This document shows positions 21,178-32,900 of a stretch of 64,000 nucleotides of DNA, piece after piece. The first letter of the stretch is position 1, and every line of letters begins with the position of its first letter. The position numbers were made by a program, and so were the translations under genes. The DNA is from Tethya wilhelma (taxonomy: Eukaryota > Porifera > Demospongiae > Tethyida > Tethyidae). A model generated the notes under the pieces. The model saw nothing but the letters and a program-made list of their open reading frames with translations, was not told where the DNA came from and ran no database searches. The stretch covers positions 8,637,455-8,701,454 of the forward strand of contig CAXIPT010000002.1 of NCBI GenBank assembly GCA_964030475.1, written 5' to 3'.

Positions 21178-23196
21178 TTAGTTATTAATAATAGTCATAC
21201 TTCTTGCTAGTTGTTGGATTGGATACAATGACAAGCTTTCTTCGATGGAAGACTTAAAGTCGGATGAATAATTGCGATTTTTTATGAATGAACGACAAGG
21301 CTGAATGGATAGCTGATCAAGGAGAACATCCCCACCATGTTTCTTCCATTCACTACAAAGACACAAAAGAAGTAGCTCCTTACGAGTTGGTGATGTTACA
21401 CACTGAAGCAATACACTTGTAGTTTTGGGTAACCTTTGCCTAACTTCAAATAGAGTACCGAATAATTTTGAATCGCACGACTTCAATGAATTTCCATGAG
21501 ATACCCATACACCAGACACATCAAAATGAAAGCAAAGGGATTTAACATGACACTCTGGAATTGTTGGAAGAGTGAGCAAAAGAGAGCTAAGCAGTTCTGT
21601 TGTGATAGAATCCTGTTTATAGTTGTGCATTTGTGGACAGTGTTCTATGCGTAGCTCATCTAGTACAAGAAGTGGCAAATGGGAAAATGCCTCTTCAAAA
21701 GTATCTTCACCAAAAGAAAGTTTTGACAGATGCAAAGATTTATGAGAAACATCAAGATTACAGAACTCAGGAATGATAAACTTTCCTACCTTTTTCGAAG
21801 GAACCAAAGCCAGTGAACTTTCAACTTCACAGGAATCTATTATCATTTTTTGCTCAATGGTTGATGGAGAATAGAGAAACAACTTAACCCACCAAAATAG
21901 AAATGAAAACGGAACTTGATCCATATCACTGAGAGAGATTAAATTACACATTGGTGAAATTGGAGTTGAAAAAGCATGTTCAAGAGCTAGCATAGCTTCA
22001 ACTTCTTGAGTACTATTGTATTTAATGGCTGGACCACAGATAGAAATGGATTCAAAATCTTTTTTTTGACTAAATGCTAAGAGAGAGCAAAAAGTATTCA
22101 GTTCAATTTCCATTCGAAAGCTAGCAACATCAATGCGCTTAAGATTCACAAAGAGATTTGGTGGTTTCCAATCAATACCAGTGCTTCCAAAGAATTGATG
22201 AAGAAAGCACTTTTGCAATACCATGTTCAATTGTTCTGGTTCAAACAAAGACTTCTTAGTCACTAAAATGTGTAGCTCCTCTAGGTGGTCATATTGAGCT
22301 AGGCAACGACATAATTTTTGTAGCTGAACGTCTAAATCATTTAGCTTAAACAAACTCAACACCCGCATAGACTTCATCAAAAGTTTAATGCCCCTACATT
22401 TGCTAGCGAAGCATTGGAATGATGTATGGGACAGGATATCTTGGTTAAATAGATCAAGATCTAGTTTGAAAATCTTGGGCGGTTGTAAACAACAATTTTT
22501 AAATAGGAATTGTGCCAACTCAGAGAGTGGAACCAAGCCAGTGAAGAACCGAGAATATCGAGAGGGAAGTAGAGTCAGTCCAGAGACTTGAAGAGGAAAA
22601 CCACCAACACTAGTGAACTGCTTCAACTCATAAAACTGTCTACAAAATAGAAGTTGTAGAAAAATTATGTAGTTTCTGTATCTAGGGTCAGTGGCATGAT
22701 CACGGTGAAGCACAGAATACTCTTTAGTTATTTCTAATGGTATAGAACAAACAAAGATTGAGAGTAAAATAGATACAAATTTATCCTTCCAAGCAATGTC
22801 ATTTGTCTGCAATCCATATGTTTCCTTTTTAGGAAATTGGGGCAAGTCAACAATTTTATCCATGGAATTATATGCACTATATACTTCATAGTCATAACGC
22901 TCATTCACCACCTTCCATATCTCATTGTCAACATCAATGCCTTCCACCACCTTGGTCTGTTCCAGTTGGAAGATGTCAGCTGGAGGCAGAAGGAGAAGAA
23001 GCTCTTTTCGAAAGCGTACCGGAAGCAGTGCTAACATATCAGGTGGATACTGCTCCAAGTTCGTGACAATACAATTGGTGGATGACTGTTCAAGAGAGAG
23101 AGGTTGGTGCGGAGGTGGAGGTGTTTTTACATCATCTCTGAAGATCACTTGTAGTGTATGTCTAATTGGTTCACTAGCTCGCAACTGATACGACAT
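21178..23196 (-). CDS. F-box-like/Leu-rich family member 4 (672 aa)
   Basis: Intact single coding exon starting MSYQLR at 23196. A Pro-rich linker (residues 25-30) leads into the F-box/Elongin-A-like block at about 50-101 (YPPDMLALLPVRFRKE, PPADIFQLEQT, GIDVDNEIWKVVNERY). The family signature (GLTLLPSRYSRFF), FLFWWVKLFLYSPSTIEQKM and LLVLDELRIEHCP follow. It shares its 5' flank (branch-point-like CTAAT and AG next to the ATG) with member 3, which supports the start. No signal peptide or TM segment is seen. Cytosolic adaptor function is inferred. Confidence 0.9.
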   Translation of the reverse strand: MSYQLRASEPIRHTLQVIFRDDVKTPPPPHQPLSLEQSSTNCIVTNLEQYPPDMLALLPVRFRKELLLLLPPADIFQLEQTKVVEGIDVDNEIWKVVNERYDYEVYSAYNSMDKIVDLPQFPKKETYGLQTNDIAWKDKFVSILLSIFVCSIPLEITKEYSVLHRDHATDPRYRNYIIFLQLLFCRQFYELKQFTSVGGFPLQVSGLTLLPSRYSRFFTGLVPLSELAQFLFKNCCLQPPKIFKLDLDLFNQDILSHTSFQCFASKCRGIKLLMKSMRVLSLFKLNDLDVQLQKLCRCLAQYDHLEELHILVTKKSLFEPEQLNMVLQKCFLHQFFGSTGIDWKPPNLFVNLKRIDVASFRMEIELNTFCSLLAFSQKKDFESISICGPAIKYNSTQEVEAMLALEHAFSTPISPMCNLISLSDMDQVPFSFLFWWVKLFLYSPSTIEQKMIIDSCEVESSLALVPSKKVGKFIIPEFCNLDVSHKSLHLSKLSFGEDTFEEAFSHLPLLVLDELRIEHCPQMHNYKQDSITTELLSSLLLTLPTIPECHVKSLCFHFDVSGVWVSHGNSLKSCDSKLFGTLFEVRQRLPKTTSVLLQCVTSPTRKELLLLCLCSEWKKHGGDVLLDQLSIQPCRSFIKNRNYSSDFKSSIEESLSLYPIQQLARSMTIINN

Positions 23197-23225
23197 TCTA
23201 CAAATTAGATTAGCAGGAAATTAGT
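23197..23225 (-). promoter_or_regulatory. Probable 3' splice site immediately upstream of the ATG
   Basis: On the minus strand this reads TTTCCTGCTAATCTAAT then TTGTAG, A, ATG. It is nearly identical to the sequence before the ATG at 18053. Confidence 0.5.
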
Positions 23226-23925
23226 ATTAATAAAGGAGTACATGGTGTTGAATGAAAATTTTTGATGAACAAAGTGGAACAAGAATTATCAATACTGCCG
23301 CTAGGTATACCATGACAATTAATACTGGTTATATACTCTCATTATAGGCATGCAATAAATGCATTTTGCAACCTGATATGAGTCACAGTGGCTAAGCCTG
23401 GCCCTATGCAAGTAACTTTGTAAGGGTTCTAGTTAGTTTAATTTCCTGTTTACTAGCTATTCAATGTCATGTACATGTATCATCGATCAGCATACCTATA
23501 CTTCCAACAGTACTATAGTCATGGTACTAGAGTACGAGGTGAGCTGCCCCATAAATGTAATACAAAAATTAACGTTTCCGCTAATTTTGTGAGCAAAGGA
23601 TTATATAGCTAAAGTAGCTATTATAGTGAAGTGTAACATGAAATGTCAAGTAAAGTAAACTATTATTATTATAGACTCTCAATTTAGTTATTATCAATAA
23701 TTCATAACTATATAATAATTATAGTATTTTTCTTTTGGAACATGCATGTACTGCATGTGATTTGCATGCAGTATGTAATGCCAAGATGAGAACAATGATC
23801 ATCATGTCTCAATTGTAGTCAGCCTATGGCATATAGTGCAGACTGGTATTCAAAACACTGAAATTATAAACTGTACATAGAGAATGTTTATTATGAATCT
23901 GCATGTACATGTATATATAATATTA
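23226..23925. other. Intergenic spacer
   Basis: AT-rich; no gene, RNA or clear repeat recognised. Confidence 0.4.
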
Positions 23926-25127
23926 TAACTCAAATACATGTCTCAGTTTATAAAGGATAGTATTGTGTATAGCCTGGTGGTACCGGTCCAAACATTGAAA
24001 CTAAACCTGTATGTAGCTTATATTCACTATCAGTAATAAAATTGTGTCTTATGTTTTCCCAAATAGACGGTCAACCATACATGCCCACTGAACACTGACC
24101 GGAGCCAGGGAAACAAATCCTCAGTTATTTTACATAAGTACAGTGATATCCACACAATATGCAGACTTGAACAACATACTTCGATTAATGGCATACAACT
24201 TAATTTACCATTATACATCAGCCATCACAAACTTGGCAAACTTAATTGGAACATCTAGTACAAATTATCAGTGCCATTAGGGTGGCTGGAACAGCAGATA
24301 ATTTCTGGTACTAGTCAATTGCAAGACGTCACAGTAGTAATCAGATCAACTTACTTGATCAAAAATCTGTTCTGTCACTGACTATAAAGACCTTCATGAA
24401 GTCTTCTGTTGTGTACACCAAAGTGCACGTGCTTATAATCGGCGTATATATATATATATGCGCTAAGGAAAATGTTCGCGCAGATACAATTAGAGTGCGC
24501 GTGATATAACCTGGAAAAGGTCGTTAACTTTCGATACCATAATCTGGATCGGCCCCGCCCCAAAATTTATCATGGCGGCACTGACAGCAACAACTTCTCT
24601 TGCAAGTGGTGTTAGGACTGAACTAAGGAATAGAATATTTGTTTTTCGTCATGGAGAGGTAAGCAACAGGCAGTGATTTATCTGAAGGTACATGAATTAC
24701 ATAAAGTATACTGACCACTGATACACTGTCGGATGTGCCATGAGTCACAAATTATCATGATTTAGCTTTAGGTGAAACCAACCTATGATTCAAATTAACC
24801 TGCTGAGTGAGTCATAGGACTCTGTCGGTCAACTAGAATCTGATGCCGACTGCTAGCTTGACAAACTGTTACAAGTTTATTACGAAAATACTGATTTGTT
24901 AGCCTCATTCCCAAGCTACTCCCTTGCCAATATTTCTTTTCGAAGGAAATGTTTGTGAGGACTCTGGAGAAACCTTGGCACGAGACTACCAATTTATCTC
25001 ACACACACACACAGGCAGAATCCAATGTACAGGAGTTGGCTATCACCGACCCAAAGGATGGTGTTCCCTTATATGGACTGACAGAGAGAGGAGGACAACA
25101 GGCAAAGCAAGTAGGTACATGTAACCC
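23926..25127 (+). repeat. Duplicated 5' half of the histidine phosphatase locus, copy 1
   Basis: This segment is nearly collinear with 25410-26660, starting at TATAACTCAAATACATGTCTC in both and ending just after the exon 2 donor, where each copy meets an N (25128, 26661). Differences are scattered SNPs and small indels. Unmerged haplotypes are a strong possibility. Confidence 0.8.
24572..25110 (+). pseudogene. Duplicate exons 1 and 2 of the histidine phosphatase gene
   Basis: Exon 1 is 24572-24658 (ATG to HGE, donor GTAAGC) and exon 2 is 25015-25110 (after an ACACAG acceptor, donor GTAGGT). They encode the FVFRHGE catalytic motif and the PLYGLTERG block, as in the copy at 26083-26646. No third exon follows before the second copy, so on its own it would lack the rest of the enzyme. 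It may be an alternative 5' end, a real duplication or an assembly artefact. Confidence 0.75.
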
Positions 25128-25224
25128 NAGTGCAACTTAGTGCAGTGCAGAACGCTAAGTTCAATTCAACATGCACGTGACGCATAAACTTTGACCTTTG
25201 CGGCATTCGGCCTGTACCTAACAG

Positions 25225-25412
25225 GAACCTTTTAATATTGGCGGATTGGCGGTTTTGGTAAGGACCGCCAATATTAAATCCGCCAAACCGTCATTTTGCG
25301 CATGCACATATATTGATATGCGAGCGCAAACGCCAAAATAAAATCCGCCAATCATGAAATTTTTGACAATCCGCCAAATTTTATTCCCGCCAATATTTTG
25401 TGCTATACGGTA
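25225..25412. mobile_element. MITE related to family B
   Basis: The core is rich in inverted TTGGCGGATT/AATCCGCCAA motifs, and the right end TGCTATACGGTAT matches the family B terminus. It sits between the two copies of the phosphatase 5' region. Confidence 0.6.
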
Positions 25413-26082
25413 TAACTCAAATACATGTCTCAGTTTATAAAGGATATATTGGCACGGTGTATAGCCTGGTGGTCCAAACATTGAAACTAAACCTGTACTA
25501 GCTTATATTCACTATCAGTAATAAAATTATGTCTTATGTTTTCCCAAATAGACGGTTCAACCATACATGCCCACTGAACACTGACCGGAGCCAGGGAAAC
25601 AAATCCTCACTGAGTTATTTTTACATCCACACAACATGCAGACTTGAACAACATATTTCAATTAATGGCATACAACTTAATTTACCATATACATCAGCCA
25701 TCACAAACTTGGCAAACTTAATTGGAACATCTAGTACAAATTATCAGTGCTATCAGTTCACTCATTAGGGCGGCAGTGACAGCAGATTCTGGTACTAGTC
25801 AATTGCAAGACTTCACAGTAGTAATGATCAACTTACTTAATCGAAAATCTGTTCTGTCACTGACTATAAAGACTTTGATGAAGTCTTCTGTTGTACACCA
25901 AATTGCAAAGGGTGGCCGTGGGGCATGCAGCCTGTAGAAAGTGCACGTGCTAATAATCGGCGTAGCCCTAAGGTAAATAAATGTTCGCGCAGATACGATG
26001 TAGAGCGCGCGCGCGTGATATAACCTGGAAAAGGTCGTTAACTTTCGATACAATCTGGATCGGTCCCGCCCCAAAACTTATC

Positions 26083-26661
26083 ATGGCGGCACTGACAGCA
26101 ACAAGGTCTCTTGCAAGTGGTGTTAGGACTGAACTAAGGAATAGAACATTTGTTTTTCGTCATGGAGAGGTAAGCAACAGGCAGTGATTTATCTGAAGAT
26201 ACATGATTTACATAAAGTACTGACCACTGATACACTGTCTGATGTGCCATGAGTTTAATATGGTACCATTGTCATGATTTAATAGCTTTAAATGAAACCA
26301 ACCTATGATTCAAATTAACCTGCTGAGTGAGTCGAAGGACTCTGTTGGTCAACTAGAATCTGATGCCAACTACTAGCTTGATATATCGTCCCAAGTTTGT
26401 TACGAAAATACCGATTTGTTAGCCTCATTTCCAATCTCCTCCCTAGCCAATATTTCTTTTTTAAAGAAATATTTGTGAAGGAGGAGCCTGGGCACGAGAC
26501 TACTAATTTATCTCACACACACATACACACGCACACAAACACACACACAGGCAGAATCCAATGTACAGGAGTTGGCTATCACTGACCCAAAGGATGGTGT
26601 TCCCTTATATGGACTGACAGAGAGAGGAAGACAACAGGCAAAGCAAGTAGGTACATGTAAN

Positions 26662-26739
<78 letters not shown>

Positions 26740-27604
26740 ATACACACACACACACACATGTGCACAATACAGTTTGTGTTTCACCTGTATTGTATTTAAC
26801 AAAATACTGGCTACCAAATAGCAAGAAAATTTGGTGAGAATTAATTTTGGCGGATTGAGCAAACTTTGAATTTGGCGGCAGATAATAATTTGGCACTACT
26901 AGGTCTCATCCGCCAATCTGTTAAATTTAATTCCCCGCCAAATTTTCCAGCTATACAGTATATGCTAAGAAAAACTTGACCCTTGCAGCCTAGGAATAGA
27001 ACTAGAGATCCACAACAGAAAATAATAGGGCTATACACCCCCAAACTATATAGCCATTTGCCTGAAGTCAGACCCTCTCCATTGTATATTTTTTTCTCTC
27101 ACTCCATAACACTGGTAGGCTAGTGTGAAACTACAAGAGACTCTTCTTAAAGCAGAAGACGCTGAAAAACTTTCAGAGAAGCTCATGATCATCAGCTCAG
27201 ACTTCAGACGTGCCAGAGAGACGGCCGCGATACTCCACGACCATTTCAAAGTGAGCACTCCACTCCGACTGGAAGAGGGTCTAAGAGAGAGGGGCTGTGG
27301 AGACCTACACAAGAAATCTGTCCTGGATGCTTTCCTGCCGGTGTTTGATTTGGAGTCAGTCGACCCTGCTGGTTCAGTACATGGGAGTGAGAGCTTGATG
27401 GACTGTGTACTCAGAACATCAAGGGTTCTTGCAAGTGTGGACGAGGAGTTTAAGGACAGGATAATCGTGCTCGTGTCTCATGCTGACCCCATTCATGTGC
27501 TGTGGGCAGTGGTGACTGGAGTGCCTCCCAACGAGAGGATGGACGGAGCATTTGAACTGTTTGACAATTGTGATTTTAGAGAAGTTCCAAATAAAATTGT
27601 GTAG
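26083..27604 (+). CDS. Histidine phosphatase / phosphoglycerate mutase superfamily protein, 3 exons (222 aa)
   Basis: Coding exons are 26083-26169, 26551-26646 and 27119-27604, all joined in phase 0 with GT..AG introns. Exon 1 carries FVFRHGE, whose His is the phospho-acceptor in this superfamily. Exon 2 has LYGLTERGRQQAKQ. Exon 3 has SSDFRRARETA (phosphate-binding Arg), LRERGCGDL, GSES and VSHAD, which supplies the second catalytic His. The usual catalytic set therefore appears complete. The specific substrate cannot be told from sequence; it is not clearly glycolytic PGAM or TIGAR. Intron 2 holds a long CT microsatellite and a MITE. A polypyrimidine tract (TTTTTTTCTCTC) precedes exon 3. Confidence 0.88.
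26662..26738. repeat. (CT)n microsatellite
   Basis: A near-perfect CT run directly follows an N at 26661, within intron 2 of the phosphatase gene. ORFs across it (poly-SL or poly-RE) are artefacts. Confidence 0.95.
26822..26960. mobile_element. MITE related to family B
   Basis: Left CAAGAAAATTTGGTGAGAATTAA and right TTTAATTCCCCGCCAAATTTTCCAGCTATACAGTA form imperfect inverted ends with internal GGCGGA/TCCGCC motifs. It is intronic. Confidence 0.6.
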
Positions 27605-28856
27605 CAAAAAAGCTGTTGTTGTTGTTGTTGTTTTGTTTTTACTTTTTGAATTAAATTTTATACCAACAGTACACTAGTTAGCTGGTCTACATACCAGTAG
27701 GCAAAATGAAAACTTTAAGATCGATCACAAAAATTTTTTCGTTTTAACAGTTAGCCTCACATGACATTACATGTATTACGCTAAACCTTCGATCCTAAAA
27801 ATAATTGTAGTATGCATCGGAGAGATTTATGAGGGCCATTAATTTCAATTTTAAATTTTAGAAAATTAGAAAACCTAGTTCAATAACATGTACACATAGA
27901 GTAAAATTTTACAAAATTATTAGAGTTTTAAGTTTGCTTTTTAATGAGCAATTCCGAATGCCCATCATCCGTATACAAATTATTATGCATAATTACCCAA
28001 CAGATTGAGACTAAATTTACTCAATTGTGCATGCATGAGCATATCATGTATATACTAGGCATAAGTCATGTAACTGGACATATTCAATTGTGGATAGTTG
28101 AATCATAATTATTATTACTATAATAATTTAGCTTACCTTTGCAGCAAAACTGTCACATCTCACAAACACATAATTATACCTCCCACTCCCAGACTCCCAG
28201 TAAGGTGTGCTCATCTCTTCAGTGAACAACATAACATGATTATTCGAGATCAATATGACTAATTTTGAGCTGAAATGACTTTAGTAGGGAGATAGAACGT
28301 GCTCTTAAAATTCAGGTTCCAGGCTTAATTATGCCTCTTCAATTATAGGGTGCTTCTTAAACTCTAAAGAGCCTATAGGGCCACACGAGACGAATTATAA
28401 TTATATATTTCAAGTTGCTAAGGATGTGCACATGTGACACCAATAATTAAGTACTACAACTCTGAACCATAGTCTCAGTAAGATTATTATGACAACAGTT
28501 ACTGAGAAATAACTATATTACAGTATACTTGTATAGAGGTTAATGACACACACCCTAATTGCAATACATGGATGATTGTACGAACATCTCATGTTTAGGC
28601 ATTCTGCAACCTTAGCTGGTAGGTTTTGCACAACATATGATTGTATAATACTATATACATAGCATACTACCAAGCTCTGTAGCTATGACAACACAAATTA
28701 ATAGGTATCAATATAGCAGCTCACTATTGACCACAATCACCTGAAGGAATAATGTCTTCCGACTTTGCCGACGCTGTTAGAATCATTTGTATGTACTCCA
28801 TGGGGCTTAGCACAAAAACTTAGCCCGGGTGTGTCACTGTGTATGTGCAAGTGTAT

Positions 28857-28860
<4 letters not shown>
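27605..28860. other. Intergenic AT-rich region
   Basis: It contains the 3' end of the phosphatase gene (a GTTGTT run at 27615-27632) and no further gene that I can support. Confidence 0.4.
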
Positions 28861-28915
<55 letters not shown>

Positions 28916-29004
28916 NNNNNNNNNNNNNNNNNNNNNNNNNNNNNNNNNNNNNNNNNNNNNNNNNNNNNNNNNNNNNNNNNNNNNNNNNNNNNNNNNNNNN
29001 NNNN
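28861..29004. repeat. (GA)n microsatellite running into an 89 bp N gap
   Basis: The GA run at 28862-28915 is followed by Ns from 28916 to 29004. The ORFs predicted across it are not real. Confidence 0.95.
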
Positions 29005-29078
29005 TATCATTAGTAGTACAAATTTTTGCATTAATTTTATGACACTGAGGATCCATATTATTAGGGATCAAGAACAAA

Positions 29079-29187
29079 AATGAAGTATTCATGTGCCGAA
29101 ATTGAGACATGCCTTGTTCCAATGCTTTTTACCGCACTGCCCATTCCTACACTACTTATTTTTTTGAAATTTTTACTACTTGTAGTT
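29079..29187 (-). repeat. Right arm of MITE family A
   Basis: It matches the right arm of the 31641-32015 element (TCATGTGCCGAAATTGAGAC ... TTTTTACTACTTG). Confidence 0.75.
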
Positions 29188-29916
29188 ATAAATGATATAT
29201 CTGATAGGGACTGCTTTAATTCATGCCTGTAATAATAAAATTATTCCACTGTACGTGCATGTACACAGTATTATAACAAGACTGAAAGTAAATCAAAATT
29301 CATCAATGCCGGATGAGAGATGTCTCGAAACAGGAAGTATTAAGCTTAATTTTTGGCCATAAATTATTATAAGGAAGTGACGTAGAAACCCGCTCTTTTT
29401 ATTTCAAAATCAGCTGTTTGGTCCTGAATTTTTCTTTTTCAGAGAAGATTTGCCACGAGTTACGTACAAGAGGCACACTTACTTGCAATTGAGTCTGAGA
29501 GTTTTAATATCTGAGACAGCTGCCCAAGAAGAACCAGGCAAGTGAGTTGTTATCACTCAACCATGTCAGTCAGTGTTGTGTGCGTAAAAATTTTATATAC
29601 CACTAACCAGCCTCGATACCAGCAAATTACTAGTGTCATGCAGGCTGAGTAGTGTCATTGCTATAACTTAGACAACTTGTTTACCAGCAATTAATTCTGA
29701 GACAAGAGCTGTTTAATCAGTCTGACATCTTCATGGCTAATCCCTCAGTATTGAATTGTCCTGCTGAGCCCGGCTGTGATGGTTAACTTATGGCCACACA
29801 TATACAGTGCATTGAAGGATTGCAGCATGTGCTGCTGAATGTTGAACCAATCTGTTGTATTTTTTTATTTTTTTTATACTGGGCCTAGGTCTCATTGTGT
29901 GGATTCATGATCAGTG

Positions 29917-32900
29917 ATGTCGAGAACAATTTTCATGTTCATGCTACAAGCTTTTGTGCTTGTGAAGTGCGAAACCACCGACTGTAATGGAAGTAAGTAT
30001 GACAATGTCATGTAGTATAATCAAGTGACTCATCTAAATGTCTCTAAATTTGTTGTATTGTTGTACTGCTAGCTAGCCATGAAGTTTTAAAGTATACATA
30101 GTGGCATGGCCCAAATTTTGTGAAAGTATTGGTACAGCACTTTATACATTTGTTGCATTCACGTGCACAAGTACTTCTTTAGTCTAGTCCTAGACCCCAC
30201 CTCTTTTGCCAGCCAAAAATAGGGGTCTAGAAAAACTGGTGCATTTCCGGTGAAATTCTAGAATGTAGCTGCGTCATGATTCACGTGCAGCCTGACCTCA
30301 AAAATTTATTATAGATCTTTCTGCATTTTCGCGAGCAAGTTTCAACACAGATTAATCGTTTTTTTGTGTCCAAGCAGGAGACTTACAGTGAACATTAAGC
30401 CCTGAGAAAAGAGTAGTCAGTAAATAATCTTCACCGAATAGATCGAGTGTGTCACGCTAACCCTACCCACTGCAATTTCTGTAGCTCATGCCTTTGTAAT
30501 AACTAAATTCTTATCTGTTCCATTCAGAGAAGAAAGCGCAAGCTTCAGCGATGTCAATGGTATGTTGTTTCGAGTTTCAACAGGTTTCAAAACGTTTGTA
30601 CACACAAGCAAAAATTCTATAGACTGGTCAGTTTACAAGTAACAATTTTTCGCGACTTCCACAATCAACGTTCAGTCATGTGACATAATTGTTACATGAC
30701 TTCATGTAAGCAATCTGATTGGCTCTGGCCATTTTTGAGCAGAGAACGCTGGAAGTGCGCCAGTTTTTCTAGACCCCTATTTTTCGCTGGCGAAAGAGGT
30801 GGGGTCTAGGACTAGACTAGTACTTCTTAAGGAAACAAGTCCACATAATATTATAGCCTGTCATAATTATATACATCAAATTGAATTTGGTCTACACATG
30901 TGACTATATGTACTGTGTACACAGTTCCCATACTTGTATCCACATTTGCAATAGCTATTAGTGTCTTCCAAGAACTTGTACTTGCTAACCTTGTGGCTAG
31001 TAACAGGGCCAATTAGCTCAGGGATTCTTCAATTAACAAAGGCATTCCTATACCCTTTTATTCTCTCAATCTTTCACTTTCAGTTTCATTTCGAGAACAC
31101 CCAACTGATAAAACAGTTGATGTAGGTGATACTAATGTTGAATTCCGTTGTGTACCACCTACTAACTTCACACCATCCGATGGCTTTTTCTTCGGATGGG
31201 TCTTCTATCCTGCCACTGGTGGACAAGAGAACTTTCTCAGATCTATGCCAGCTAGGTAAGTGACAATTCAGGTTTTAGTGCATCAGAGCTACGTAGTTAA
31301 CTGGTACACATTTAGTTAAATTGTTATAAGACTTATATAATGTGATTGTTTACTTATAATTCCCTCACACAGAAACTACACCATACTCCCTGATGGTAGT
31401 TTGAGAATCACCTATGTTCAAACTGTTCATGCTGGCATGTATGCATGTAGGCTGATCTTAGAGGAGATTTGCATTACTCCATTGTTTAGCTTCAATGCTA
31501 CCCTAATTGTTAGAGGTATGCTCTGTCTATTACATGTCGCTTCAGATCTATACTCTAAATACCATCCATGTATACCCATAAATTTTTATTGTATGCATGT
31601 ACTTTACACATAATCTGTATCTGCTTGCATCATAATATTACAAGTAGTAAAAATTTTCAAAAAAATAAACAGTGTAGGAATGGGCAGTGCTGTAAAAAGT
31701 ATTGGAACAAGGAATGGTCTCAATTTCGGCACATGACTACTTCATTTTCATTTTTGATCCCTCATAGCTAATTGTAAGTGGTTCAAAGAATGATCTGTAC
31801 TTGAATAGCGGCTCACATTTTAATGCATGGTTCAAATTCCTGCCAATCCTATATCATTTGGCTAAAAAGTAGAATAAAGTATAGCAGGCCGGATTAGATT
31901 ACTGGCCAAGATTTGGGCACAAAAAATGAAGTAGTCATGTGCCGAAATTGAGACCATTCCTTGTTCCAATACTTTTTACAGCACTGCCCATTCCTACACT
32001 GTTTATTTTTTTGAACTCTACAGGAAAATGGCTACATTGAAGTACATGAATTTATACTCTCAGTTTCAAAGCTTTCTAGTTTTTGTTTAGGCTTATTTGT
32101 GATTAAAACGAGTATCAAGGAATGTAGTACCTATGAAAAGGAGTTACTTTGTGCTGTCAAAATTGGCTCAACACATTCTGGTTCTCTGGAAATGCTTTTC
32201 AAGTAAGTCAGTAAGGAAGTACGTACGTACGTACGTACGTAAGTTAGAAGAACAAAAATGGCACTATGGTGGCTTCCCACTAGCTCTCTCTACGAGTGCT
32301 GAGGAAAGTTTCTGTGAGTTTTAGACTGTGCATGCAATTGGTAATCTGTCATTGAGAGCCTCTGAGCAAGTTTGAACACTTAATTTTGTTTTGCTAGATT
32401 TTTATGATCATAAACATTTTGTATTGTGCCTATGGGACATTTGGCCCATTCCTACTATACGTACTACCGTACGTATGATTATTATCACACAAACACACAT
32501 GCATACATACAGGTCCACCAGTGGTGACGATACCACAAGAAGACATTCCAGATCGTGTAGAAACCCAAACGAACCTGACCATCTCTGGCTCTGTAATGGG
32601 CGCCCCGCCTCCCTCCATCCAGCTGGTGAAGCTAGTGGACATGAATGGCATGGTTGGAGAGAGAGTCATCGGACCGTCAACACACCCTAGGATAGTCACC
32701 ACTCTAGTTGAGGCAAGCCTTGAGATCAACTTCTACAATGTCCGTGTGGAAGATGAGGGAATTTATAAGTTGAAGGCAGCGAACACACTTGGAAGAGATG
32801 AGGTTACCTTTGATTTTATTACAAATGGTATGAGTATAATTATTATTATTATGCATGCAGCTTCTGTGTGAGCATGGTAACTGTAGTCATGTGAGTGATA

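Noticed and set aside
26508..26862. Poly-Arg-Glu and poly-Ser-Leu ORFs
   Set aside because: Produced by the CT microsatellite.
28765..29122. ORFs spanning the GA repeat and N gap
   Set aside because: Low-complexity translation and undefined residues.
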